Positions 21,686 through 33,051 of a stretch of DNA of 64,000 bases are shown in pieces; within the stretch, counting starts at the first letter, position 1; every line of letters begins with the position of its first letter. Made by a program: the position numbers and the translations under genes. Source of the DNA: Pseudo-nitzschia pungens. Taxonomy: Eukaryota > Bacillariophyta > Bacillariophyceae > Bacillariales > Bacillariaceae. The notes under the pieces are model-generated. The model ran no database searches. It was not told where the DNA came from and was given only the letters and a program-made list of their open reading frames with translations. Where the stretch lies: the NCBI GenBank assembly GCA_037355855.1, contig CM074759.1, forward strand, positions 6,696,001 to 6,760,000. Direction: 5' to 3'.

Positions 21686-21730
21686 TACTACAACATTCCT
21701 ATCAGCTGTCTCCCGGTTCTACATCCCCAA
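21686..21730. mobile_element. Half of a palindromic MITE
   Basis: TACTACAACATTCCTATCAG followed by CTGTCTCCCGGTTCTACATC matches the left arm of the 95-bp palindromic elements at 37288 and 42479. The right arm is missing, so this is a truncated or solo arm, 66 bp upstream of the kinase start codon. Confidence 0.7.
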
Positions 21731-21795
21731 GTACGGTACTCGTTCATTCCTTTCTTGATCGCTCGGAGTGCTCGCCTAACCCTTTTGTTTGGTAC

Positions 21796-24700
21796 ATGTC
21801 CCCCCCGACACAGGAGTCGCTCTCCTTCTCGTCATCGGACCAGTCGTCGAACGAGTCCTTAGTGGACGACGAGAACGAGGACGAGGACGAGGACGAATGC
21901 CAGGTCGAGAACGAGGACGAGAATGAGCGGAACGGCATTCTCGATGATCTTCTCGCAGGTCCCGGTGATAGTGCCGGTGGTCTTGGTGCTGGTCTTGGTC
22001 TGGGATCTCTCGACAAACGCCAATCGGTGATTCTCGATGAGAGTACGCGGATCCGCACGCGGCAAAAACGGCGCGGATCATTCGTAGCTGGGGAAGCAAC
22101 CGGGGACAACGAAGGCAACCACCACCGGGTTGGCCGCGGCGGCAGCGGCAACAGCAACGGCGATCGCCACAAGCTCTTTGAGAAACGATGGCACAGTCAT
22201 CCGCGGAGCGTGCCGTCATCGACGGACAAAACCGCAACAGCAACCGCAACCTCCACAATAAGGGGGGAACGCAAAGGCTTTCCCAAAACAGAACTGGAAA
22301 CGGCGGTGCTCGCGGATTGCATCCAAAACCATTTCTTGCTGGCCTGCAACCACCACGTGTCGAACGAATCATCCTGGTCAGCGAAAACATCATCCACATC
22401 CACAAGGGCATCATCGTCGGCGTCAATGGTAATGGTGGGAGCCATTGCATCCAGGTTCGAAAAGACAACCTTCCGGAAAAACGAAGTCATCTTCCGGGAA
22501 GGAGACGACGCGGAGTATCTATATGTGTTATATCGAGGAGAAGTTCTCATCCGCGGTGAGAACGAGAACCACGATTGCAATCACGCTTCCACCAATGAAA
22601 ATGAATACGAATATCCATACGAAAACGAATACGACTCGGAGTACAAAATCTTGGGAGAACTCGAGTTGTTGACAAACGCTTCGTTCTACCGAGCTACCGC
22701 AAAGGCAATGTCGGATCCGTGCGTGCTCTTTCGTCTGGGTAAGATGGATTTCCGAGACTACTTTATTCCCAATCGAGGAACGGGAACTCTTTTCGGGGAC
22801 CAACCGCCGGTGTCGGTGCCAACCACGACCGAGGATCCACCACAACAGCACATTCATCGAGAAGACGATGACGGGGACGACGAGCGCGTGTTCCGGATGT
22901 TGAAGAGGGACATGCCGCAAGAACTCTCGTCGTACTTTTTTCCGGACGAAACCGACGAGGATCGGAAGCGGCAGCAACAGCACCACGAGCGGCTCTGGAA
23001 GCGGTTGCTGTCCGAGCGCAGGGTTCGCGGGTTTCGAAAGGGGGACGTTCTCGTCCACAAGAGCACGCCCCTGAATGCCCTGGTGCTGATCACGGAGGGA
23101 AGGGTCCGGGCGACGGAGAATACGGCGGGGGGTCGCTCCTACGAAGATCTTCTGGTGGGTCCCGGACAAGCTCGTTTGTGTTTGGGGTGGCAATCCGTGC
23201 TGCGGAACACGGGCGGCGAGGCGACAGCGCACACCAACAGAAATACAAACACAAACACGAAGAAAGGTGGCATCCCCATGACGGGAACGGTGCGGGCAGA
23301 GACGGACGGCCAGGCCATTGTCGTCTCGCAGGAATCCTTTCAGAAGGTGTTTTGTCATGTCTGCTGCTACCATGACGAGCGCCGTGGAGGTGGTGGTGGT
23401 GGTGACCACCACAATCACAATCATCGTTCCCTGCTCCTGGACGTGGCCGAGTTGCGACGGAGACAATGGAAACGAACGCAACTTCAGCAAATCACGGTCT
23501 TCAAGGACAGTGGATTGGACAGCACCCAGATCAATGGGTTGATCGATCTGATGCACCACTGCGAATACGGTCGGGAGGAAACCATACTGCGGGCGGGACA
23601 GAGAGTGGACGCCGCCATGTACTTTGTTCGGGAGGGAGCCGTCCGATTGGAACGAAACAAGGGCAGGGACCACACCGTCATCGAGCGGGGTGGATATTTC
23701 GGAGAAAAGAACATGCTGCTGGACCAAAACAAGAGTGACAACGACAAGCACCACCGCAAGCGCTCCGTCCTTTCCGCAATCGCGGTGTCCGTTCCGACCA
23801 AAGTAGACGTGTTGTACCTGGAGGAATGCCGAACCATCGTCGACACGCGGATTCTCGGTCTCGGAACGAACCCCGCGGTCACGGCGATCGACGATTCTCT
23901 CCGGTGGGCCGACCTCGCGCGCCACAAGCTCATCGGAACCGGGAGTTTTGGGCAGGTTTGGTTGGTGAGCAATAGCAACACCGGAAACGGCAACAGCAAC
24001 GGCAAAGACAAAGACAAAGATCCGCGCGAGAGCAAGGACAGGAACACAAGCAGAGGGAAACAGGAGCAGCGATTCTTTGCCCTCAAGGTCCAGTCGAAGT
24101 ATTCGGTGCTTCAATCGAACGACGCAAACCGCTTGATTGCGGAACGCAACATCATGGCGTGTCTGCGTTCACCCTTCCTCCTGCGGCTTTTCAATGCCTT
24201 CCAGGACGACTACCGGCTGTACATGGTAACATCGCTGCTTCGGGGTGGACAACTGGAATCCATCGTGCCCGAAACCGGCGTTTCGGAATCCAGGGCACGA
24301 TTTTACGCAGCAGGAATCCTCGAGGGCCTGACGCACATGCATCGGAGGCACATCATCCACAGAGATGTCAAGCCCGAAAACATCTTGCTCGATTCGAAGG
24401 GGTATCCTGTGTTGATTGATTTTGGATTCGGTAAGTTCGTTTTCGCGTGTCGGGCCTGGCCTGGCCTGGCCTAGCCTGTGCGACTCGATCATGGTCGGTC
24501 AGAGGCAAAAAAGGATCGTGTGTCCTAATTCTAGTATTGTATTATTATATTGCGTTGAAATTATTTCGGCAGCGAAATACGTTCCCGACAAAACGTATAC
24601 GTTTTGCGGTTCTCCGATGTTCATGGCACCCGAGATAATTCTTTACCAAGGGCACAACAAGGGGGTGGATCATTGGTCGTGGGCCGTGCTCGTATATCGT

Positions 24701-25189
24701 CTGGTGACCGGGAAGTATCCCTTCTACAAGAAAGGGGTGGACGAGATGGCCCTCTACAAACGCATCTGCAAGGGCGCTTTCGAGGTGACCGGTACAATGT
24801 CGGCAGAGTTTCGAATGCTGATGATTTCTGTGCTCTATCCGGATCCTACCCAACGACTCGGATCCCGGGCCAATGGATGGCGGGATATTTTCGATGCACC
24901 ATGGTTTGCCAGCTTTTTCTCCCCTATGGACCTGAAACAGTTGCGAAAGCAAGCGCTGCCGGCACCATTCCTACCGCCGACTGGCGGTGCTGCTGCTGCT
25001 GCTTCGTTTGAGTCGGACTCACCCGACACGTCGGGATCATCGTACTTCATCCATCAATCCTCCAGTACCCTAGAAGATCTGTTTGACAATGACATCTGTG
25101 GCAAAATTGCCAATGACCAGCAGCACATTTTTGGTTCTTTTGGGTCGCACGTCTGCGTTCCAATTGGCGATCAAACGACGCAGTCGTAA
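21796..25189 (+). CDS. Cyclic-nucleotide-dependent AGC protein kinase (PKG-like), 1,083 aa
   Basis: Two exons, 21796..24430 and 24573..25189; the 142-bp GTAAGT...GGCAG intron splits the codon inside the DFG loop so that splicing gives DFGFAKYVPDKTYTFCG. An acidic, low-complexity N-terminus is followed by three cyclic-nucleotide-binding folds at about residues 219-320, 409-510 and 565-690. The first has LGELELL and RATAKA and the third FGEKNML and RSVLSAIA, as in phosphate-binding cassettes; the second lacks these residues. The kinase domain (about 709-985) shows GTGSFGQVW, FALKVQSK, HRDVKPEN, DFG and GSPMFMAPEI, as in cGMP/cAMP-dependent AGC kinases. A Lys/Asp/Asn-rich insertion lies between the glycine loop and the catalytic Lys. 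Binding cGMP or cAMP would release kinase activity in the cytosol; which nucleotide is not decidable. The frame is intact throughout. Confidence 0.9.
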
Positions 25190-26180
25190 CCATGCCATAT
25201 CTTGTTCGAAGTCGTGTGCTGGTGGCATGCTGAGCGTAGTGCAATTCACTATCTTGAATTCAAACTACTGGTGGCGTATATTATCAGCATAATAAAATCC
25301 GGAGTATAATATAACAATATTATAAAAATAATAGAGAATAGTAGATGATACCACCTTACGATTTGCATGAGAAGAACTAAGCTTCCTGCTGTGAATGCAC
25401 CGTTGTTTGATGAAGGAACAAGGCTAAGCATCACCACACTGCTGAAGAGCAGTACTAGTACTAGTAGTACTATTATTTCCTCATACTTCAACCAAACTGA
25501 GCATTATTGTTTGTGTAGAAGTAATGAACTTAGGTAATCTCCAATTGGTTGGAATAGGTATCACGACTGGCTAATTACTCCATGGACTTCAAAATCCGTT
25601 GATACCGGTACCGGTAGTGTTTTTTTTCTTTCGCTTACCGTACAGGGCCCAGAACATACTACTTCGTACGTAGTACTATTAGTACGTACCTGTAGAGTAC
25701 AGGTACCGGTATGTACTTACTTCGTCGTTCATACCCTCCTAACCTTATCTCTGATAATACAACGAGAGTGCTTCAAAGTTTTTCGACTCGAAATCCAATA
25801 GAATGACGAGAACGCAATGACGCACACAAAAATCCTTCCGCTATTGACACCTGTTTGTTGTCTTCATTCTTGACATGAAACTTGCAAATGCCGACCACAA
25901 GCTGCCAACTTCGTTGTATGGTTTCTGGTGTCGTCAGTGACTCAACATTGTATTGGATTAAAACAACAAAAGAAGTTAATGCGCAGATATTGGCCAACCA
26001 CTTGTTTTAGGGTTTCGATGAATCGCATACATCGATTTACTTCCTAGCGCTGAAGGACTTTTGGAATCATCGGGAGGTTTGGGATACCGGTAGGTAAACG
26101 ACTAGACAAGATTTTGCAAAACTCTGCATCTACATTCGAAAACGAGTTCAATCGAACCAACAGGCGACAACGATAGCAAC
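25190..26180. other. Intergenic
   Basis: No gene is recognised. A/T-rich with GTAGTACTA, CCGGTACCGG and ACTAGTACTAG words (25450-25470, 25600-25720). The final 100 bp are upstream of the MATE start. Confidence 0.4.
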
Positions 26181-27963
26181 ATGACGGGTGTCCGTCGTTC
26201 GACGACGAAACGAAGGAGGACCGCTACGTTTTTGATACTTGGCGGCATCAGCCTCTTGAGCAACCTGACAAATTCCGGAGTGAGATGTTTTGCCATTGGC
26301 AACAACGAAAAGCATCACCTGCAACACCATTTGAACAGTCAATCGACAACGCCTTCAAAAAGGATACGACGAGACAGCGTCGGCAACAATCTGTATCATT
26401 CTCAATCACTAGCCAATCTCAATATTGCCAAGCACACGAACGGTCACGACGATCGAAACTACCATCGCGATGGTTTGCAAGCAACGGCACAAGCAGGAAG
26501 CGGCGACGATGGGAATCAAATGAGCAACGAGGACGTCGTTCGTGATGCTCAGATTCAGAGTGGCGAAAAACAGCTCGAGCAAGGACTGTGGCCCTGCATG
26601 GATAAAATGGACAAGGAGCTCATCAAAATCTCCCTGCCGGTGATTGGAAACTACGCTATTGGACCCCTCATAGGTGCCGTGGATCTGTTTTGGGTCAACC
26701 GAATGGGGAATGCCCTGGCGGTGGCGGGACAGGCAGCAGCCAATCAGGTGTTCTCGTCGGCCTTTTGGTTCGTTTCCTTCCTACCCAGTGTGACCGCCAC
26801 ACTGGTTGCAAAACAGCACGCCCAGGGAAACAAGGAAGCGACCCAAGATGCCATATGTCAGGCTCTCTTTGTGGGATTTTTCATTGCGTTGATCGGAACT
26901 CCCGTCATGTTTTTCAATTCGAACGGGGCCCTGTCGTCCGTCCTGCCACAGGGAGCACCGGCGATGGCCTACGCCAAGCCGTACCTGATGATCCGGGCCT
27001 TTGCGTTCTTGCCGTCCCTGATTTCCCTGGTAGGGTTCAGCGCGTTTCGGGGGATCCTGGACACCAAGACCCCCGTGAAGATCAGTGCCTTTGCCAATGT
27101 GTTCAACGCGATGCTGGATCCCATCCTGATCTTTACCCTGGCGATGGGCGTGCCGGGAGCCGCGCTGGCAACGCTGGCCGCCGAGGTCATTTCGGCCATG
27201 ATTTATCTGGGACTCCTCCGGAAAAAACAGCTGATATCCTGGGGAAAGTTGTTCCGACCGCCGTCGTGGGCCAGTCTCAAGCCGCTGCTCAAGGGAGGGG
27301 CAGCCCTGCAGCTGCGCAACCTGTCCCTCAACCTCACGTTCCTGGCGGTGGCCCGCGTGACGCAATCGATCGACCAGAGCGGGGTGGCCGCGGCGGCGCA
27401 CGCCATGGCGATCCAGACCTTCCAGATCGGCGGAATCGTCCTGCTGGCGCTATCGACGGTGGCGCAGATCATGGTGCCCAACGCCATGGTCGAGCGCAGT
27501 CGACGAGGCGAGCAAGACCACCATCGGCGGACTGAAATACGCCAAGGCGACCGCCAATCGCCTGATGAGCTGGGGCTTTGTGCTGGGTTGCGCCCTGGGA
27601 TCGCTGCAAATACTCCTGCTGCCGGCCATGTTCAAGGCGACCCCGCTGCAGGAGGTCCGGGACGCTGCCAAGCTTCCGGCCATCATTGCGAGCGTGCTGC
27701 AGATCATCAACGGGCTCGTCTTTATCGGAGAAGGAATCATGATTGGAACCGGCTCGTTTCTGCAGCTGTCTCTGAGCACCCTGACCGCAACGCTGGGATG
27801 CCTCTGGGCACTCTGGTACTTCCCGCCAAAGGTGGGGCTCACGGGAGTCTGGTTGGGATTCGGCGTCTTCAATCTCATTCGGTTGGCCGGTGTGTGGATT
27901 CACCAGAGAATCAACGGACCTCTTTCTTGGCGAAAAATTTCCGCCAAGCTCAAGGCAGCCTAG
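26181..27963 (+). CDS. MATE-family efflux transporter, probably plastid envelope
   Basis: The ATG at 26181 opens a hydrophobic presequence (ATFLILGGISLLSNL) with GVRCFAIGNN, loosely like an ASAFAP plastid site. A 90-residue low-complexity linker precedes the transporter core: LWPCMDKMDKELIKISLPVI, GPLIGAVDLFWVNRMGNALA, a long series of membrane helices (about 12 expected), and GILDTKTPVKISAFANVFNA followed by LDPILIF. This layout is that of eukaryotic MATE carriers of the plant EDS5/DTX plastid type, which exchange organic compounds for H+ or Na+. One +1 break at 27495 (Glu codon, extra C, then GCAGTCGACGAG) separates the N-terminal nine or so helices from the final ones (MSWGFVLGCALGSLQILLLP onward, stop at 27963). 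The substrate is unknown. It is convergent with the coiled-coil gene, 145 bp apart. Confidence 0.82.
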
Positions 27964-28107
27964 TCGGAGACGTCCGATCGTTGACAAAAAATACTAAGAA
28001 TAGGCTACAGATTTGCTGAAAGTGATTCTATAAAATTTTGATGTTGTCTATTGTATGATAACATGTGCTAATGATCACAAAAATTCCCTTCCGGGTCAGA
28101 GCCTTGG

Positions 28108-31100
28108 CTAGCAGTCTACCTTTCGCTGGGATCTGACCGAGCGCCCATGAGTGCCACTGGGACGGTTGATGGTGTTCTCTTTGTCCTGTGTCGATCTATC
28201 GCGTGACTTGTTGTCTGCTATAGGACGTTCCGGAGGCGACCGCTGAGACGATGAAACATCCCGCAACGTCCTTGTGTGGGACGAGGCAACATCTCGTAAC
28301 GATCTCGTGTGAGACGAGGCAACATCTCGTAGCGATCTCGTGTGAGTCGAGGCAACATCCCGTAACTTCCTCGTGTGAGTCGAGGAAACGTCCCGCAACG
28401 ACCTCGTGTGCGAGGAAGATGATACATCTCGCAGCGACCTCGTGTGTTTGCTTCGAGACTGGCTCTTGTCCGAAGAGCTTGACGAATGAAGTGAGTTCAG
28501 GTACGATACCGGCCCACTGCGTTTTTTTCGTTGTTCTTCTTCCTTCCTTCTTTTTTGATCCTCTCGTTTTGCGTTGCATTCTTGTTCCAACCGTTCTTTG
28601 TACTTTGCAAGCTTGCGATACAACTTGTCATTTTCTTCTTGCATGGCTTTCATTTTGGCGCTGAGTTCTTCGTTTCGTCGGCGTTCTACCTCAAGCTTTT
28701 CGTTCACGGCATCGATCGCTTTTGTATTCAATTGTTTCTGGGATTCGTCTTGCGTCTCTTTGTGTTGGTAGATTTGTGCCAGGCTGCACATATCCGCAAA
28801 CAAGTCTTCGAGATCGCTTTGCAGCCGGTGGTTTGTGTCGCCCATTCGAGATATGGTTTCCTCCTTTTCGTCAATGAAGTTTTGCATGTCGCCACACTTC
28901 TCCTCGTACAAGACGATTGCATCTCGATTGGCTTCGATTTTCTGAGCTATTTCGTTTGATTTTGCCTTCTCGTCATTCAATTCTTGTTGCAATGCTCCGA
29001 TTGTTCCATTCAGCTCTTCCACTTTTGATTTTGTCGTTTCCAATTCTTGTTTCGCGTTTTGTGCCTCGGTCTTGGCTCGTTCGAATTCCACCTTCTCCTC
29101 TTCTACCTGTATCTTGAGTCGTTTGGACCTCTCTTCGGCACTGGACCGTTCCGAGGCATGCATCGATACGGCTTGCCTCGCTTCTTGCATCGCATTCAAT
29201 TTCGTCCGATTCAGCTCTCGCTCAAAGAGAACCGACTGAACACTGATTCTTTGAATGAGCCTTACTTTTTCCTCCTGTGCTTCGTTTGCTTGCTGTTTTG
29301 CTACTCGCAGATCGTGATCGTTTTCGTTTCTCGCATCTACCAGCTGAGAAATTTTCTTGTTTCGATGCGAGATGCCGGTAAACATCATGCTAGAAAGAAA
29401 CTCTTCGTTCTCAGGAATTGCACAAGCGTGTTGGAGTCGCATGAAGCGTTTCGTTTGATCCATGGATGGAGTCGGAGCGGTGGTGGTGGTAGTGGTGTTG
29501 GTCTTGTCGACGGGGTTTCCTCCCCCTTCAATGAGATTGTGATACTCTAACAAAAAATCGTTGACCGCAGAGGAAATCCTGGATATCAAGAGTCCTATGC
29601 TTTCATTGGGTGGTGCGGCCGATGAGCCATAAGCCAATCTCGCAAGAGAGGTCGCCACGGATAAACGAACCGAGTGATCCAATCCTCTCGGCTCTTTGGT
29701 TTCCTCATGCTCGATGCAGATGCTTGTTTCGTCCAGTCTCGACAAATTGTGAAGAGGTGGTGTCTCGGTGTTGCTACCAGCAACCTCGTCGTCAATTCCG
29801 AGAGCAAAGTCGTACCGAACGTCTTTCGGTTTGATGAGGTAGATCAACGTTTCGAGATTGTGAGCATCGAGCTTCTCGACCAAATAATTTTGGATGTCTT
29901 CGTGTTCCAACAAAGTTTCCATCGTGTCGACAAGCGTAACCAGGAGAGGTTGGTTCGCATCCTCCGTGTCGGCGTGTTCCAATACTCTTTCCAGGTGGTC
30001 TTCTACCACGGTGTCGTCGACGGCGTTCCAAATCGATCGCGACAACTCATCGTTGCTCGAAACAATTCGTCTGTCGACGAGCAATGTTCGAATCAATCTC
30101 GACGTCATGAATCGGGCGGTACACGATGCTCCCGACGACAGTCGAAGCATGGCAAACAGAGAATGCACGATTTTCCTCAGTGCTAGCGCCTTTTCGGTGT
30201 CATAATCGTTGTTGAACGGATTCGATCCTCTCCTCGGTTGTTCGAGAGTTTGTTCCAGGACGCAATGGAGCCGGTAACGCACATGGCCGTGAAGATTGCT
30301 GTGTAGCCAAACCAGCGCTGTGAGTTGGCGCTCTAGATGATTCCCATCCTCGGATGATTGGCTTCGATGCTGGATGTTGCCTGTCCGCAATAGGTTGGAC
30401 CAGAAGGGATCGATCATCGATTTTAATTTCGGTTCCAGCTTTCCGACCACGACTTTCCACGCTGCTCCCTGGCAAAATTTCCAACAGGTCAACAAGTGGA
30501 AACCGAACGTTTGAAGATAACCATTTCGAAATCTCTTGGATGCCGTCGATATCCAACTTGCGTTCTGTGACTCATTGCCATCGGAATAGATCGAAGAGAA
30601 GGTAAATTGCACAAGATTTTCCGTCAGCCCCGTGTATTGAATCGTCCGATCCAAGTCGTGAAACAAAGAGTCGTTCTCGGACGACGTGAGCGATCGTTGC
30701 AACAAGGAGAGAATCGACATGGACAGCATTGCGTTTGGCAATGTGTATTCCGTGGACGAGGATAGCAGGGTGGAATGATTAAGGATTTGGACTCCACTGA
30801 TGAGTTTGGAAATGAGTTTGGTGAGTGTGCTCGTTGGCAAGGTGCATCCATCGCCGGCGATCGACGTCGATATTGTGTTGGATACCGAGGAGGTCGATAC
30901 GTTCAGCAGTTGGTACCGCAGCAGAATCGTGAGAATGGTCAACGACGACATTTTTTCCTGTTCCACATCGAACGATGCGAACGTGTGCGGTGCTTCGCAC
31001 ACGCCGAATTCGTCACCGTGATCCGAGAACCCCGAGGTATTGTTGGCATTGGTGTTGGTATAGGTGTTGGTGTTGGTGCTGGGATTGGCATTGAGATTGA

Positions 31101-31963
31101 AATTGCTGTCGTGGGAGTCGATGCAGCCGTGTGTCCGAAAGAGAGACCGAAACGACGCCACTGCGAGGGAATTGATCGTCTTTTCCTGTGTGATCCACCA
31201 CGGAAATCCCGTGTGATCGCTGGACAGGTTGGTGTGCTGCTCCAATCGATCGAGGCACCTCCACGCGGTAGCGAGACACACGACGGCGGTGAAACGAATG
31301 CGCTCGAGGGTTGCTGCTTGGTGGTTCTCTGGCAAAAGGCACAACCGCGTCAGCGTGTCCAGTAGGTGCTCCTCCCTCCCCGACGTTTGGTGACCGGTGG
31401 TGTTGGTGTTGGTGTTCGTACTGGTCTTGCTGCCCTGGGATTGCGATTGGACCAGCACTGCATACAGCACGTGGTCGTCCCAGTCCTCCATGCAGCTCGC
31501 CAGGAGTTCTGAAACAGCGGCGCACACCCGCTCGGAGTGTCCGGTTTCGGTCGGTTCCGTCCTCCCCGGTAGGGTTTTGTTGTGATTGTGATTGTGATTG
31601 TGATTGTGGTTCTGTATGTGATTGTGATTGTGATTGTGGTTCTGTATGTGATTGTGATTGTGCATGTGATTGTGATTGTGCACGTCCATGTGATTGTTCA
31701 CATCCATGAGCTTTTGCTCGTGCTCGGGCGATGGGCGACAGCAGGACCGCAGGCATGCCTGGACGACCCGACCGAATCCGAGCGCGAGTTCGTCCGACCA
31801 GGTGATGGGACGGGACGGCAGCAGTTGATCCCGCAGGGCCTCGACCGACGCCAGGGACGGAAGTCCCCCCGCGGACTGGTCGCAGGAGCGAATCCAGGAT
31901 CGCACGGCAGTCTCGGCGTTGTGATTGTGATTGTTGTTGTGATTGTTGCTAATTCTGCTGTTG

Positions 31964-32000
<37 letters not shown>

Positions 32001-32184
32001 ATCTCGCGGGGTAGTTCGGCTGCGCTGCGGAAGATGCTCGGCTCGACGACGACAGCGAAGACGTCAGCGATCGGTGGCTGCCGTGGCTGTTCATGCTCGT
32101 GTTAGTATTGTTGCTGCTGCCGTTGTTCGCATAGGGATTGCGGATCGGCGCCATCGCCTTTGGCGTGCAGGAAAAGTCGGCCAT
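28108..32184 (-). CDS. Large helical-repeat plus coiled-coil protein, 1,358 aa
   Basis: An intact 4.1-kb single-exon frame. The open frame extends to 32265, but its first ATG is at 32184 (MADFSCTPKAMAPIRNPY). The N-terminus is Ser/Asn-rich. About residues 120-880 are helical and Leu-rich like ARM/HEAT arrays, interrupted by a His-Asn repeat (plus strand 31575-31690). A long coiled coil follows (VRLIQRISVQSVLFEREL onward to LYRKLAKYKERLEQE), then a basic Ser-rich tail with about seven copies of an 11-residue unit like HTRSLRDVASS. The domain order resembles CIP2A-type proteins (ARM then coiled coil), but that is a layout similarity only. Localisation signals are not obvious. The large protein is very likely real; its function is open. 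Confidence 0.75.
28225..28460. repeat. 33-bp coding minisatellite
   Basis: About seven tandem 33-bp units (core CGTAACGATCTCGTGTGA with variants) encode the 11-residue repeat HTRSLRDVASS on the minus strand near the C-terminus of the coiled-coil protein. The period is a multiple of three, so copy-number change keeps the frame. Units differ at a few codons (AAG for AGC in one, TCC for TCA in others). Confidence 0.8.
31575..31690. repeat. Hexanucleotide tract encoding His-Asn repeats
   Basis: On the plus strand GTGATT-type hexamers alternate with a few interruptions (TCTGTATGTG). Read on the minus strand within the coiled-coil gene they give alternating Asn-His, with occasional Met-His and Ile-Gln. 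More than a dozen His residues fall in about 35 positions, which could bind metal, but a neutral microsatellite origin is the simpler reading. Confidence 0.75.
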
Positions 32185-33051
32185 GGCGCTTTCGGTTGCC
32201 CGCAGAAAACGGTACGCGTAGCAACGATTGGAGGGAGCCCCGCAACACGCCGATTGATCGATCAATCAATAAATGAATCAATCCAGACACCGAATCGAGA
32301 AAGGGCGGGTTCCGAGCGTCGTGGATGGGCTCTAGGGATGGAGTGGGCGATCGCAGCTATCGTCGTGGAAACCTCTGCGGAAACGCGGATTCCGAAGGGT
32401 TCGTGTCCGCAGAGATCATTCCTCCGCTGGTAATTACTGTAGTATGGAAGGTGTAGTTCGGCGGTTCGAGGTTTTCTTGGGAGAGAGAAAAATCTTCGAA
32501 ATCAACGATCGCGACGATCCCCCATGCAGTAAACGTGCTACCTTGCGTACGAAGAAGAATGATGGAGAGTAACTTACTATTACAAATACCGTAAGTTAAG
32601 TTACTCGCAATTACTCGTACTTGTGCCGACCAAGTTCAAAATCAATTCGTACGGTTGAAAGAGCCCTGCCGGCGCTTCCCGCAACTGTCTTTCGCACAAA
32701 GTAACGGTATGAAAAAGAATACACGTACCTAGTCTCATATGATACTATACATATTACATGTATGTATGATATTTAGGTTCAAAGTTGTACTTCTGTTCAT
32801 TATGGTAATTACACGTAATATGTATTGGTTCCCCCCTTTTTAATTTTTAATTTTCCCCAATTCACGATTGATTTTTCTTGTCCAAGAATCGCAAGGACAA
32901 CAACAGCTTCCAAGTGCCTCCGACATCCGACATGGCTCTTACTCTCTTCTTTTACTTTTTACTTCTACTACGTAATGTACGCAATCTTTCTGCCAAGGAC
33001 ATCAAACCCAAACACAAACCAATCTTCCGACCCACCACCACCACCATCACC
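32185..33051. other. Divergent intergenic region
   Basis: This separates the coiled-coil gene from the gamma-carbonic-anhydrase-like gene. It is A/T-rich from 32560 to 32860 with GTACGTAA words. A plus-strand frame from 32878 (not an ATG) reads into the next gene and includes a hydrophobic stretch, ALTLFFYFLLLLRN. I treat this as 5' leader because the better start is at 33052, but an ATG at 32932 could in principle give an N-terminal extension. Confidence 0.45.

Noticed and set aside
22528..24114. 528-codon minus-strand frame opposite the kinase
   Set aside because: No protein motif and low-complexity Val/Leu runs; it is the shadow of the kinase reading frame.
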